DNA of 64,000 nt from positions 1 to 64,000 of the forward strand of contig NZ_JAESDK010000002.1 in assembly GCF_019249245.1 (NCBI RefSeq). The letters are read 5' to 3'. A program made the translations under genes and the position numbers. Positions 24,981 through 34,871 of this stretch are shown one piece after another. The stretch's first letter is position 1. Every line of letters starts with the position of its first letter. This stretch comes from Alteromonas lipotrueiana (lineage in GTDB: Bacteria; Pseudomonadota; Gammaproteobacteria; Enterobacterales; Alteromonadaceae). The notes below the pieces were generated by a model. It was not told the DNA's origin, made no database searches, and saw only the letters and a list, made by a program, of their open reading frames with translations.

Positions 24981-25532
24981 TTAGCTGTTGTGCGTACCAC
25001 GGATAGGATAATCATTGTCGGGGTCTTTAACAAATTGCAGACCATTGACCAACGTTTCAATATCAGGTCGGCAAAATGGATTATTCGCCACATCTACCGC
25101 GAGTATTTTACCTTCCTGATTCACCACAAACAGGCCTGGCTCGGCAAACGGATGATCTGTCTCTTCAGGAGAGCGGGGATCAGAAACGTAAACGCCTAAC
25201 TGTTGTAGCTGGTCTTGTGACAAGCCATAACCCATTGAAAATTTCACATCCAGATCTTTGATGTGCTCTTCTAACTGTTCTTTGCTATCGGCGCTTACTG
25301 CAATTAAATCTACGCCCATATCGAGCAAAGTAGTACGTTTAGACTCTAGATTGTTAAGATATTTTGTGCAAATTGGACAGTGCTTACCACGGTAAACAAC
25401 AATCATTTGCCAATCAGAGCCATCGCGAGGTTTGCCCAACTCAACCGTGTGGTCGTCAAGATTGGTGACATTCATTACTGGAAAATCGGTACCAGCAGAC
25501 AACTTTTTGCCATAAGATGCGTTTGTAGTCAT
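24981..25532 (-). CDS. Peroxiredoxin-like (AhpC/TSA) family protein
   Basis: A 183-residue thioredoxin-fold protein. The active-site region is VVYRGKHCPICTKYLNNLE (about residues 45-63). The first Cys corresponds to the peroxidatic/thioredoxin-like position, and together they form a CPIC pair. LIAVSADSKEQLEEHI and GLFVVNQEGKI are family-typical. Members reduce peroxides or act as thiol oxidoreductases; the CxxC layout leaves the exact activity open. The ATG has GAGGAG 6 bases upstream. It is monocistronic, with a palindrome after the stop. Confidence 0.85.
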   Translation of the reverse strand: MTTNASYGKKLSAGTDFPVMNVTNLDDHTVELGKPRDGSDWQMIVVYRGKHCPICTKYLNNLESKRTTLLDMGVDLIAVSADSKEQLEEHIKDLDVKFSMGYGLSQDQLQQLGVYVSDPRSPEETDHPFAEPGLFVVNQEGKILAVDVANNPFCRPDIETLVNGLQFVKDPDNDYPIRGTHNS

Positions 25533-25719
25533 TGCTTCTCCTCGAAAAATGTAAGAATAACCCAGTATTATTACTGAGAAAACAAGGTTGGAGAGCCTGA
25601 TAAGCTAGCTTTCAGAGTCATAACCATGCTAATTCCTACGCACATCGAACAGAAAAGCTCAGTGCTGTATGAAAGAAACAAAAGCGAGAAATAAAACGTA
25701 ATTTTGGCTCGATAAGTCA

Positions 25720-25752
25720 GGCCGAAACAATAGAGATAATATTGTTTCGGCC
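25720..25752. terminator. Strong hairpin with 13-bp arms
   Basis: GGCCGAAACAATA (25720-25732) pairs perfectly with TATTGTTTCGGCC (25740-25752) around a 7-base loop, 13 bases beyond the stop of the minus-strand Yip1 gene. No long T-run follows, but position and strength suggest transcription termination or 3'-end protection. Confidence 0.7.
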
Positions 25753-25765
25753 CTCAGAAATACGC

Positions 25766-26380
25766 TTAGTTAAAAAATTGCCATATAATGCTGTGTTCGG
25801 TGTGCATGCTCCACAACAGGACCACGCCCATCATCAGAACCTCTAACACCAGTACGCCTATCGCCATCATAGTACTAGAGATAATAAAGCCTTCTTTATG
25901 GCTTATACCTAAAAAGGTGGGCGTACCCTGGTACAAAAGGTAGGCGGTATAACAGACCCCAACAATTCCTGCCAGCGCACATACCCACAATATGGGATAC
26001 ACTGAAAAGACACCACTTAAAAACATAGGAGTGGCTATGTAGCCGGCAAACACTATGCATTCTTCACGACGGGGTCGCGAGGGGTATTTACGCGCCATCC
26101 AGTGGATAAAGCTCCCTACCACCGCAACCGCGGCTAATATCATTGCATAAAATGCGACACCTAGCATAATTCCTGTTGGAATAGAAACCTGTAAAATGTC
26201 TTTTTCGCCGCCAAACGACCAGCCAAATTGTGTTGTGCCTATAAATGAGCAAATAACCGGTATTGCCGCCATCCATAGCACATGGTGTACATAAAGATGA
26301 GAAACCGTTTCATGCTCGTCGTTTATACTGCGCCACTCACGATCCGGGTGATGTAATAACCCCCAAAGGTGGTTGCTCAT
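25766..26380 (-). CDS. Yip1 family membrane protein
   Basis: A 204-residue inner-membrane protein with five predicted helices. It begins MSNHLWGLLHHPDREWRSIN, the usual cytoplasmic lead-in of bacterial Yip1-domain proteins, and has the conserved CIVFAGYIATPMFLSG and YTAYLLYQGTPTFLGI segments. Function in bacteria is not established. The ATG at 26380 has AAGGAG 8 bases upstream; the frame is open from 26413 but those residues look like leader. Monocistronic. Confidence 0.82.
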   Translation of the reverse strand: MSNHLWGLLHHPDREWRSINDEHETVSHLYVHHVLWMAAIPVICSFIGTTQFGWSFGGEKDILQVSIPTGIMLGVAFYAMILAAVAVVGSFIHWMARKYPSRPRREECIVFAGYIATPMFLSGVFSVYPILWVCALAGIVGVCYTAYLLYQGTPTFLGISHKEGFIISSTMMAIGVLVLEVLMMGVVLLWSMHTEHSIIWQFFN

Positions 26381-26691
26381 AGGCGTCTCCTTATAAATAT
26401 GGAAAATCAACAAACAAATTTACATTACATTAACAATTTATACTCCATATATTGAAAATGTGTAGGAACTTCTAGGGCTATAGAAACCGCTGCTCAGACG
26501 AGTTAGTTATATAAGGCAAAAAATATACCTTACAAAAGTAACTTGTCGATTAACCGCGCTGTTTAGTGTAAAAGTATTGGCCAAAATTCAGTAATTCTCG
26601 ACTAATTGCTCAAGCAGAACACTTGCAGATAATCTACACTTTGCTTTAATAAAAAAAACTTAATGTTCGTTTCTAAACAGAAGGCAAAAGC
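26381..26691. other. Divergent promoter region
   Basis: About 310 AT-rich bases between the Yip1 gene and the hybrid kinase gene. No gene, hairpin or clear operator was seen. Confidence 0.45.
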
Positions 26692-28728
26692 ATGCTCAAG
26701 GCTCTCCACGAACTAACCTCAAACGGAACGCTGACCTTTGATGACAAGGTCAAAGCGCTGTTGCAGATGGGGTTAACTTATTTTGGTCTTGAACATGCCA
26801 TCGTCAGTCACATTCAAAACAATAAATACACCGTTAAGCATGTGGTGTCAGATAACCCAGAGTTGTGTGCTGGCCTTACCTTTGATTTAGGTGACACCTA
26901 TTGTGTTCACGCGCTTAGTGCCGAAGGTACTTTAGCGTTATCAAATGTGGGCGAAAGTGAAATTGCAGTCCATCCCTGTTACGAAATGTTTAAGTTGGAA
27001 AGCTACATCGGTACCCAAATTTTGGTAAACGGCGAAGAATACGGTACTTTAAACTTTACCGGTGCGGCTTCCCGCACTTCTCCTTTCTCGCCTGAAGACA
27101 TCGATTTTATTCACTTATTTGCCCAATGGGTAGGGGTAGAGATTTCCCGAAAGCAGGAACGTGAGCTTTTAGATCAGCGTTTATCATTACAACTTGAAAT
27201 GGAGCACCTGGCTAATATTGGTGCCTGGGAAGTTGATATGATCAACAATAAACTGTACTGGAGCGAACAGACCAAAAAAATTCATGAAGTTCCTGACAAT
27301 TACGTACCCGAACTTGAAAGCGCAATTGAATTTTATAGGGAAGGTGAAGACCGGGACACAATCACACAAGCCGTTGCCCGAGCGATTGAATATGGCGAAC
27401 CGTGGAGCAGTGAAGTTCGGTTAAAAACCTTCAATGGCAAAATAAAATGGGTAGCCACGCAGGGTAGAGCAGAGTTCAAAGACGGTAAATGTATCCGTAT
27501 CTTTGGCGCGTTTCAGGATATCGACGAGCAGATAAAAACGCGTCAGGCGCTGATTGATAAAAAAGATGAAGCGCAGCGCCTTTTAAAGGCCCGAAGTATC
27601 ATGATAGGTAAAATAAGCCACGAATTGCGCACGCCGGTTAATGGCATTACCGGTATGTTACAAACCCTGGTTGGCGAAAATAATCCAGATATTATCGAGA
27701 GCAGGGTAGCCATAGCGCTACGTAGCGCCGAGTTGCTTATCAGGTTGGTAAACGATGTTCTTGATTATTCAAAAGTGCAGCATGGCGACCTTGAGCTGAA
27801 AACTATCCGGTTTGCGCCCAGGCATATCTTTGATGATCTTTACGCACTGTACCAACCTCAGTGCCAAAGCAAAAATATCGAATTAGATTTTCGGGTAGAT
27901 ATTACTCCGGACCAGTATACCGTTGGCGATCCGGGCAGGCTAACCCAAATATTTACCAACTTACTTAATAATTCACTTAAGTTTACCGACGCAGGCGGTA
28001 TAAAATTAACCGCTAAGTTGGTGGCCGAAGACAAAAATACCGTATTAAAAGTCAACATTGTTGATTCGGGTATTGGTATGGATGGCGCCACGTTGCAAGA
28101 TTTGTTTACGCCATTTAAACAGGGCAGCGCTGAAGTTACCGCAAAATATGGTGGTTCAGGTTTAGGTATTGCCATTGTAAAAGAACTCTGCGACAAACTC
28201 GGTGCTACAGTTGTCTTTAAAAGCTCTCAAGGGGTAGGCACCCAGGCGTGTGTAAAAATTCCTTTATTAACAAGTCTCGATGCTCACACCAGCGACGTAG
28301 CACCTTACCAAAAAACGCCCAGCATTAATTACGATCAATTGAAAATTTTAGTGGTAGATGACAACGAAATTAACCGTTTAGTTATGGAGTCTTTGTTGTC
28401 GCAGGTACAGGCAAGCGCTGATTATGTGGTTAATGGTCAGGAAGCGGTTACTGCTGCTCATAAGATGGGTAGTGAGCCCTACAACTTAATATTTATGGAC
28501 TGTGAGATGCCGGTAATGGGAGGCATTGAAGCCACCCTGACGCTTCGCAAAAAATTTAATAAAACGGGTAAAATTTTTATCGTGGCCATGACCGCCGATA
28601 CCTGTGATGAAAACCGCAATGCCTGTTTAAAAGCCGGCATGGATGCTTTTTTAACTAAGCCTGTAAAGCTGGAAGATATCAAAGCAGTATTAGACCAGGT
28701 GGCGGTATACGATACTTCAGCCTTTTAA
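26692..28728 (+). CDS. GAF-PAS hybrid sensor histidine kinase with receiver domain
   Basis: A 678-residue soluble protein without membrane helices. Order of domains: GAF (about 10-165, with YIGTQILVNGEEYGTLNF), PAS/PAC (about 175-285), HisKA with the phospho-accepting His in KISHELRTPVNG (about residue 309), HATPase (NNSLKF, DSGIGMDG, GGSGLGIAI; about 380-520) and a C-terminal receiver (ILVVDDNEIN about 551, phospho-Asp in FMDCEMPVMGG about 603, Lys in LTKPVK about 655). It should autophosphorylate and pass phosphate to its own receiver. No HPt is attached; the HPt-containing kinase 2.5 kb away or a separate protein could act. An AAGG precedes the ATG. It is convergent with a GGDEF/EAL gene. 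Confidence 0.92.
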   Translation: MLKALHELTSNGTLTFDDKVKALLQMGLTYFGLEHAIVSHIQNNKYTVKHVVSDNPELCAGLTFDLGDTYCVHALSAEGTLALSNVGESEIAVHPCYEMFKLESYIGTQILVNGEEYGTLNFTGAASRTSPFSPEDIDFIHLFAQWVGVEISRKQERELLDQRLSLQLEMEHLANIGAWEVDMINNKLYWSEQTKKIHEVPDNYVPELESAIEFYREGEDRDTITQAVARAIEYGEPWSSEVRLKTFNGKIKWVATQGRAEFKDGKCIRIFGAFQDIDEQIKTRQALIDKKDEAQRLLKARSIMIGKISHELRTPVNGITGMLQTLVGENNPDIIESRVAIALRSAELLIRLVNDVLDYSKVQHGDLELKTIRFAPRHIFDDLYALYQPQCQSKNIELDFRVDITPDQYTVGDPGRLTQIFTNLLNNSLKFTDAGGIKLTAKLVAEDKNTVLKVNIVDSGIGMDGATLQDLFTPFKQGSAEVTAKYGGSGLGIAIVKELCDKLGATVVFKSSQGVGTQACVKIPLLTSLDAHTSDVAPYQKTPSINYDQLKILVVDDNEINRLVMESLLSQVQASADYVVNGQEAVTAAHKMGSEPYNLIFMDCEMPVMGGIEATLTLRKKFNKTGKIFIVAMTADTCDENRNACLKAGMDAFLTKPVKLEDIKAVLDQVAVYDTSAF

Positions 28729-28782
28729 GAATAAATTCTTTAACAGCGACGGCGCTTTTAAAGGTGGTCTGAATTGGGCGCA

Positions 28783-30915
28783 TTACTTCGCGTTATTCGA
28801 CAAATACCGGGCTTCAAACTCGTGTATAGGCAATGGTTTACTGTAAAAATATCCCTGACCTTCCTGACACCCCAAACTTTTTAAGGTTTCAAGCTGAGCG
28901 CTTGTTTCAATACCTTCGGCAACTAACTGTAAATTCAGTGAGTGCGCCAAATGAATAATTGCGTCAACGATATTTTTTGCCTGATCATCGTTTAGCATGT
29001 CTTTGATAAACGAACGGTCGACTTTAAGGACATCGAGCGGAAAAAATCGTAAATATGAAAGGCTTGAATAACCGGTGCCAAAGTCATCCAGTGAAATTGA
29101 AACACCGGTATCACTGAGTTTTTGCAAAGTAGTCCGGGTCATATCAAAGTCATGCATAAGTGCAGATTCGGTTAATTCAAGCTCAAGCCATTTGGGGGAT
29201 AACTGATAAGTTTTTAACGCCTGTTGAATATTGAGATAAAACTGTTCATTGCTAAACTGCAATGCCGCGATGTTTACCCCGACCCGCACCGGATTTCCTT
29301 CTTTTAGCCAGCGACTGGCCGCTTTACAACATTGGTGCAGCACCTGGTCACCCAACGCATGTATAAGGCCCGTTTCTTCTGCCAGCGGAATAAAAGCATC
29401 GGGAGGAATAATATTGTTGTTCTCATCACGCAAGCGTACTAAGGCTTCGGCCCCCACCAGTTCTCCTGTAGCCAGGTTATTTTTGGGTTGAAAAAAAACT
29501 TCTAAAGTTTGCTCTTCGATGGCTTTGTTCAGCAACCGTTCAATCTGAAAACGTTGGTCAACCTCACTTTGCAGCTCATCAGAAAAATAACAAAATCGAC
29601 TTCTGCCCAGCGTTTTGGCTCTGTACATGGCGGTATCGGCGTGTCGCAATAACTCTTGTTCATTACTGGCGTCGTCAGGAAATACACTAATACCAATACT
29701 GACACTAAGTTTATACTCTTCACCGCCTACTTTCATGGGCGTTCCTGCCAGTGTAGCTATTTGAGTGGCTACCACATCTATATGATTTGACGAATTGATA
29801 CCAGACGACATAAGAACAAACTCATCACCCCCAATACGCGACAACGAGGTGTGGGCATCGCACAGTTCTTCCAGCCGTTGTGATAATTGAAAAATAACCT
29901 TATCGCCGACCTGATGCCCCAGTGTATCGTTAAGATATTTGAAGTTGTCGATATCAATCAGCAGAACGGCCAGCTTTGTATTGGTGCGAATATTACACGG
30001 AATAGATTGCATTAGCCGATCATGCAATAACAAACGATTGGGCAGCCCGGTCAACGGGTCATGATTGGTCAGGTGACTCATTTGTGTGGCCATTGCAATT
30101 GACTCGGTCACATCCTGAAATACCAGAACTGTGCCGGTCACTTTGCCGCAACTGTCTTTGATAGGGGCTGCGCTGTCTGTCACCCGGTATTCTCGACCCT
30201 GCCTGCTGACTATTTTTGCATTTAATGCCATTGCTACCACACGCTCTTCTTCTAAAGCCACAGATACAGGGTTAATCAAGACATCATTTGTAGATGCATC
30301 AAACAGGTTCATGATTGTGGTGATGCTTTGGCCTATTGCAGAATTGCCATTCCAGCCGGTCAGGCGCTGAGCGACCGGGTTTATAAAGGTCACACGTTCT
30401 TCAACGTCGGTGGCTATTACCGCATCAGCAATTGATTTTAATGTGACATGAAGATGTTCTTTTTCGCTTTGTAATGCCTTATAAGCATTGGTGAGTTGTC
30501 GTTCCTGGGCACTTAATCTAAGGTGGTTTTGTATCCTGATGCGGCATACGCTCAAATTTATGGGTCGGCTGATAAAGTCAATGGCGCCCAATGCCAGTGC
30601 TTTGGACTCATGTTCAAAGTCGTGATGACTGGTAATAAAGATAATTGAGATTGCACGGGTTTTTACATGAGCCTTGAATATCTTACATAGCTCAAAGCCG
30701 TTGATGTCGGGCATTTCTATATCAAGCAAAATAATGTCAGGGTCACACTCAAAGGCAACTTGCATCGCTTTTGAAGGCTGATGGCAGGTGACGACGTCGG
30801 CCATGTCGTTGAGCCCTGACTCAAGTAAAACCAAATTTTCAGGCTGATCGTCCACAATCAAAATAGTTTGCTTGCTCACGCTTATATCTGATCGCCGAGT
30901 AAATTCCCTGTGCAT
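28783..30915 (-). CDS. Response regulator with PAS, GGDEF and EAL domains
   Basis: A 710-residue protein: receiver domain (ILIVDDQPEN at ~18, phospho-Asp65 in LLDIEMPD), PAS (about 160-285), GGDEF (motif intact in SRIGGDEFVL, about residue 360) and EAL (motif intact in GAEALVRLRD, about residue 487, with DDFGTGYSSLSYL further on). It could both make and degrade cyclic di-GMP, under control of a cognate kinase through the receiver. The adjacent hybrid kinases are candidates. I chose the ATG at 30915 (GAGG about 9 bases upstream) over the TTG just before it. It is divergent from the large kinase at 31239. Confidence 0.92.
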   Translation of the reverse strand: MHREFTRRSDISVSKQTILIVDDQPENLVLLESGLNDMADVVTCHQPSKAMQVAFECDPDIILLDIEMPDINGFELCKIFKAHVKTRAISIIFITSHHDFEHESKALALGAIDFISRPINLSVCRIRIQNHLRLSAQERQLTNAYKALQSEKEHLHVTLKSIADAVIATDVEERVTFINPVAQRLTGWNGNSAIGQSITTIMNLFDASTNDVLINPVSVALEEERVVAMALNAKIVSRQGREYRVTDSAAPIKDSCGKVTGTVLVFQDVTESIAMATQMSHLTNHDPLTGLPNRLLLHDRLMQSIPCNIRTNTKLAVLLIDIDNFKYLNDTLGHQVGDKVIFQLSQRLEELCDAHTSLSRIGGDEFVLMSSGINSSNHIDVVATQIATLAGTPMKVGGEEYKLSVSIGISVFPDDASNEQELLRHADTAMYRAKTLGRSRFCYFSDELQSEVDQRFQIERLLNKAIEEQTLEVFFQPKNNLATGELVGAEALVRLRDENNNIIPPDAFIPLAEETGLIHALGDQVLHQCCKAASRWLKEGNPVRVGVNIAALQFSNEQFYLNIQQALKTYQLSPKWLELELTESALMHDFDMTRTTLQKLSDTGVSISLDDFGTGYSSLSYLRFFPLDVLKVDRSFIKDMLNDDQAKNIVDAIIHLAHSLNLQLVAEGIETSAQLETLKSLGCQEGQGYFYSKPLPIHEFEARYLSNNAK

Positions 30916-31238
30916 CAATAAAACCTCGGTATACCTTTATTTAGACTTTAGTTTACTTTTATAAATATCCAGAATTTAAGACAAAATAAACGCTACCCTT
31001 AACCATAGTCGGTTTATCGCAAACTGCGGAGTTAATTTTTAAATTATTAATAAAGCGTCATATTTACCAGGCTAAGTAATAATGATTGACCTGTAATTTT
31101 GCGACATAATTTAGAATTAGAAGCAAACGTGAAATTTACCCTGGCAACAATTTAGCGCCGGTGAGTTACAACAAAGCAGGTATGCGGTTAGGCTCAAATG
31201 TCTGACAAGTCATCATCTTTAAGCAAATAGGGATTATT
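30916..31238. other. Divergent promoter region between two signalling genes
   Basis: About 320 AT-rich bases holding promoters for the GGDEF/EAL gene (leftward) and the hybrid kinase gene (rightward). No gene or distinct operator was recognised. Confidence 0.45.
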
Positions 31239-34200
31239 GTGAAACTAACACCATCTGTAAACTCTTCGGCTCTTATCGTACTTACGGTATGTATCCTTTG
31301 TGTTGTATTAGCGATAATTATAGCGGTTGGCGAGTTACAGTTAGTGAAAAAAAGTTACCGTGAGGCCTCTACGGCGCAATCTATAAACCTGGACGAGGTT
31401 CACCAACGGCTGCAAGAGTATTTAAATGGCTATACAAATGATATTCAGTTTTTATACCAGACGCCGCCGATTCAAGGAATGGTTGCTTCAGCGTCAAACC
31501 TGGTAAGCAACAACCGCAATAGTCAGAACAGTAAAAATAAAAATGTCGGCGAACCCGCTGACTATCAACAGTGGCGCGCACGAATGCAAACTATCTTCGA
31601 AGCATTTATGCGTAATGACGCTTCCTATCATGAGCTTAGTTTTATTCGTGCTAATGGTGAAGAACTTATTCACACTTTTCGTTCAGGACTTGACGTTTCT
31701 AGCCTTTCATCCCGACAGCTGCGGCAACTTAGCGACAGCTCTTTTTTTGCACGCATTGCTAAGCTCAAAGAAACGGCCATAGACATCACGCCGGTCGAGC
31801 CCGCCAGATTAAACGACATCCGGGTGCATCCTGTAATTCCGACAATCAGAATTACGCTGCCGGTCTATCGCGAAGATGGGGTTATTTTTGGCTATCTGAG
31901 TAGCTCGATAAACCTGACTACACTGCTTAATTCACTGCGAAACCTGGTACATGAGCATCATGATATTGTGCTTGCTAATGCAGACCACACACTATTTTAT
32001 ATTAGTTCGTCTAGTGGCTTTGCTGACACTCAAAATGCGTTTACCGCCACGTTTGAGCAGCTATACAAGAATAATGGTGAAATTTCTGACGCTCAGGGTT
32101 TATATCAATATATTGATAAGTCAGCCGAGCAGTATATGGGGACCTTAAGACCGGTCACAGTGGGTGCAGGGCGCACCGCTTATACGCTGTTGGTATGGGT
32201 GTTAATTGACAAAACGTATTTCGAACAACAATTGAATTATCAACGATTAACACTGTATAGCGCGTTAGCAGTTGGTTGTTTTATTTTAATTGTGGTTGCC
32301 ATTGCTGTATTGCGCCGGGCCAAAAACCGTCTGACATTAGCGCAAACTCAGGCTGAAGCTCAGGTGTTGTTCGAAAATTCGCAAAACGGTATTGTTATTA
32401 TCAATAAGCGTTACACGGTAACAAACTGCAACCGGCAGTTTGCGCACCAATGTCAGTTAGCACAATCAAAAATCATCGGCCATCAATTAGAAGACGTGTT
32501 ACACGGGCGTCTTGAACAAGGTGCTTTGTTCGACCTGCTGCAATTTGAGAAAAATGAACTAAAACACGACTTTATTATTAAATGGAACCAACCGGGCGCG
32601 TTAACCTCAACCTATCGTTGTTTAACCAGTTTTATTGAAGTCAAAGGGAGCGCCACTGCCATTGCCCTTATTTTTAGTGATGTGACCGAAGAATTACGGG
32701 GTCGCCAAAAAATTGAACAGACCAATAATCAACTGGAAGCAAAAATTGCAGAACGTACTTATCAATTAGGTTTAGCTCACAAAGAGGCGGTGCGGGCAAG
32801 TAAGACAAAAAGTAAGTTTATCTCTGATATAAGCCACGAGATGCGTACGCCTTTAAATGGAGTTGTAGGCTCTTTAAGTTTGCTTAGCCGTGTTATTAAA
32901 GACGAAGAAGGCTCTCGCTACGTAGCGATGGCTCAAACCAGTGCGCATGCTCTGAATGCATTGATAAACGATATTTTAGATTTATCTAAAATAGAAGCCG
33001 GAAAATTAGACATAGAAACCAAGCCATTTAGCCCTCAGCACCTTATTGAAAACTTAGTTACCTCAATGTCGGCGAAGGCATCCGAAAAAGGCCTGCAGCT
33101 TTACTTAGATACCAGTAACCTGAATTTTATTTCTTATTCATTAGACCCCCACCGGCTGACGCAGATTATTAATAATCTACTAAGCAATGCAATTAAATTT
33201 ACTAGTAAAGGGTGGGTGGCTGTGACTGTTTCTGGAGAAATTAACTCATGTGGCAACGCACGGTTACATATTTCCGTGGCCGATACCGGTATTGGTATCG
33301 CTGAACAAGACCAGACAAAACTCTTTAACTCATTTAATCAGGCGGATAAAACCATTGCCGCCAAATATGGAGGTACCGGTCTGGGATTGTCGATATGTAA
33401 GCAACTGTGTGAGCTAATGGGTGGTGATATTTCGTTAAATTCGCAGTATAAACAAGGTACTACTGTTAGTTTCTATGTTTCATCAGACACCTTCGAGGCT
33501 GAGCCGTTTCCGCCCAGGCAACAGTTACAGGGTAAACAGGTGGCTGTTTTTACCAATAGCGAGCAAGAACAGCGTATTTTGAGTAATATGATCAGTAATG
33601 CAGGTGGCAAGCTGGCTAATTATGCGGGCATTGATGATTTGCCTGTTGAAAACGGGCCTTTTCCAGACGCTATTATTATCGATGCGCACTCGATAGAATT
33701 CAGAGAGTTTTTACTGCACGTTCAAAGCTGCCCCAAAGGCGGGCTGACTGAACACACCCAAATAATATTGCTTCAACAAACAACTCAGTTAGACGTTGCG
33801 CATAGTTTGACCGAAGTAACCCGACTTATGCGCCCTTTGCTAAAATCTGAATTTTTTGCGAAGGTAGGTAATCAAAGAAACGCAGATAAAGCAGATAGCG
33901 TTTGTGAAAACCGCGATACGGGTACGCCGCTTAGTGAATCTGCGGCGCGTGCTATCCTATCAGGCCGTCATGTCGTTGTTGTTGATGACAACGAAATTAA
34001 TCTTGAGGTTGCGGTAAGTATGCTCAATGCGTTTCATACGGTGGTTGTAAAAGCCAGAAACGGTGAAGAAGCTATCGCAATAATAAAAGAGTTAACCGAG
34101 CAGCATCAGGTTATTACTGCCGTGCTTATGGACTGCAATATGCCTGGCATGGATGGTTATGAAACTACCCGTGCAATCAGGGCCGGCAAAGCCGGGGTTT

Positions 34201-34784
34201 ACGTAGCCGATGTTCCTGTTATAGCAATGACCGCCAATGCCATGCGCGGAGAAAAAGAGAAATGCCTGGAGGCAGGCATGAGCGATTACATCAGTAAACC
34301 CCTGACGGTTTCGCTGCTTATTGAAAAACTGGCGCCCTGGTGCAAACCTGAAAATAGCACAGGGGTAAATGAGGAAAGTGCGCAGCCCGATGCAATCATC
34401 ACAACATCTGAAGTTTTATTTGTGTCACAGCCAACCTTGAGGTTTGATAAGTCAGGGGCACTATCACGCTTGATGGACAACGAGGTCTTACTTAAAAAGT
34501 TAGTCACCTTGTTTGTAAATGGCTCATCTGAAAAACTTATACAACTTCAACAAGCGGTAAAGGCGCAAGACTATGAGCAGGCGCGCCAGGCCAGTCATGC
34601 ATTAAAAGGGCAAGCCTCCGACATTGGCGCCGTGGACTTGCAAAACCAGTTACACGAATTAGAGTCCCTGGCTAAAAGCAAAGAAAAACCTATTTCTATG
34701 GCTCATATGCAAGCCATTGAGCACACTTATAAACAGCTGATCGGCGAGTTGCAGAGCTATCTTGAGACACCTGACGAAGAATAA
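31239..34784 (+). CDS. Membrane hybrid histidine kinase with PAS, two receivers and HPt
   Basis: An 1181-residue inner-membrane kinase. TM1 lies at ~12-34, a ~300-residue periplasmic sensor of the double-Cache/LuxQ type follows, and TM2 lies at ~335-357. Then come PAS (~370-490), HisKA (His in SDISHEMRTPLNG, ~532), HATPase (NNLLSNAIKF, DTGIGIAE, GGTGLGLSI), a degenerate receiver (~767-873, no clear phospho-Asp), a complete receiver (VVVVDDNEIN ~911, Asp in LMDCNMPGMDG ~965, Lys in ISKPL ~1020) and a C-terminal HPt (His in ASHALKGQASDIGA, ~1120). This is a full internal phosphorelay of the BarA/ArcB style. The start is GTG with AGGGA 5 bases upstream. The ligand is unknown. Confidence 0.92.
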   Translation: MKLTPSVNSSALIVLTVCILCVVLAIIIAVGELQLVKKSYREASTAQSINLDEVHQRLQEYLNGYTNDIQFLYQTPPIQGMVASASNLVSNNRNSQNSKNKNVGEPADYQQWRARMQTIFEAFMRNDASYHELSFIRANGEELIHTFRSGLDVSSLSSRQLRQLSDSSFFARIAKLKETAIDITPVEPARLNDIRVHPVIPTIRITLPVYREDGVIFGYLSSSINLTTLLNSLRNLVHEHHDIVLANADHTLFYISSSSGFADTQNAFTATFEQLYKNNGEISDAQGLYQYIDKSAEQYMGTLRPVTVGAGRTAYTLLVWVLIDKTYFEQQLNYQRLTLYSALAVGCFILIVVAIAVLRRAKNRLTLAQTQAEAQVLFENSQNGIVIINKRYTVTNCNRQFAHQCQLAQSKIIGHQLEDVLHGRLEQGALFDLLQFEKNELKHDFIIKWNQPGALTSTYRCLTSFIEVKGSATAIALIFSDVTEELRGRQKIEQTNNQLEAKIAERTYQLGLAHKEAVRASKTKSKFISDISHEMRTPLNGVVGSLSLLSRVIKDEEGSRYVAMAQTSAHALNALINDILDLSKIEAGKLDIETKPFSPQHLIENLVTSMSAKASEKGLQLYLDTSNLNFISYSLDPHRLTQIINNLLSNAIKFTSKGWVAVTVSGEINSCGNARLHISVADTGIGIAEQDQTKLFNSFNQADKTIAAKYGGTGLGLSICKQLCELMGGDISLNSQYKQGTTVSFYVSSDTFEAEPFPPRQQLQGKQVAVFTNSEQEQRILSNMISNAGGKLANYAGIDDLPVENGPFPDAIIIDAHSIEFREFLLHVQSCPKGGLTEHTQIILLQQTTQLDVAHSLTEVTRLMRPLLKSEFFAKVGNQRNADKADSVCENRDTGTPLSESAARAILSGRHVVVVDDNEINLEVAVSMLNAFHTVVVKARNGEEAIAIIKELTEQHQVITAVLMDCNMPGMDGYETTRAIRAGKAGVYVADVPVIAMTANAMRGEKEKCLEAGMSDYISKPLTVSLLIEKLAPWCKPENSTGVNEESAQPDAIITTSEVLFVSQPTLRFDKSGALSRLMDNEVLLKKLVTLFVNGSSEKLIQLQQAVKAQDYEQARQASHALKGQASDIGAVDLQNQLHELESLAKSKEKPISMAHMQAIEHTYKQLIGELQSYLETPDEE

Positions 34785-34871
34785 TCGCAACCCGTTATAA
34801 TCTTGAAGTTATGTTGTTCAGTACAAACCTGTTACAAAACTTTATAATTAATTAACCGATACAGGCAGCTT

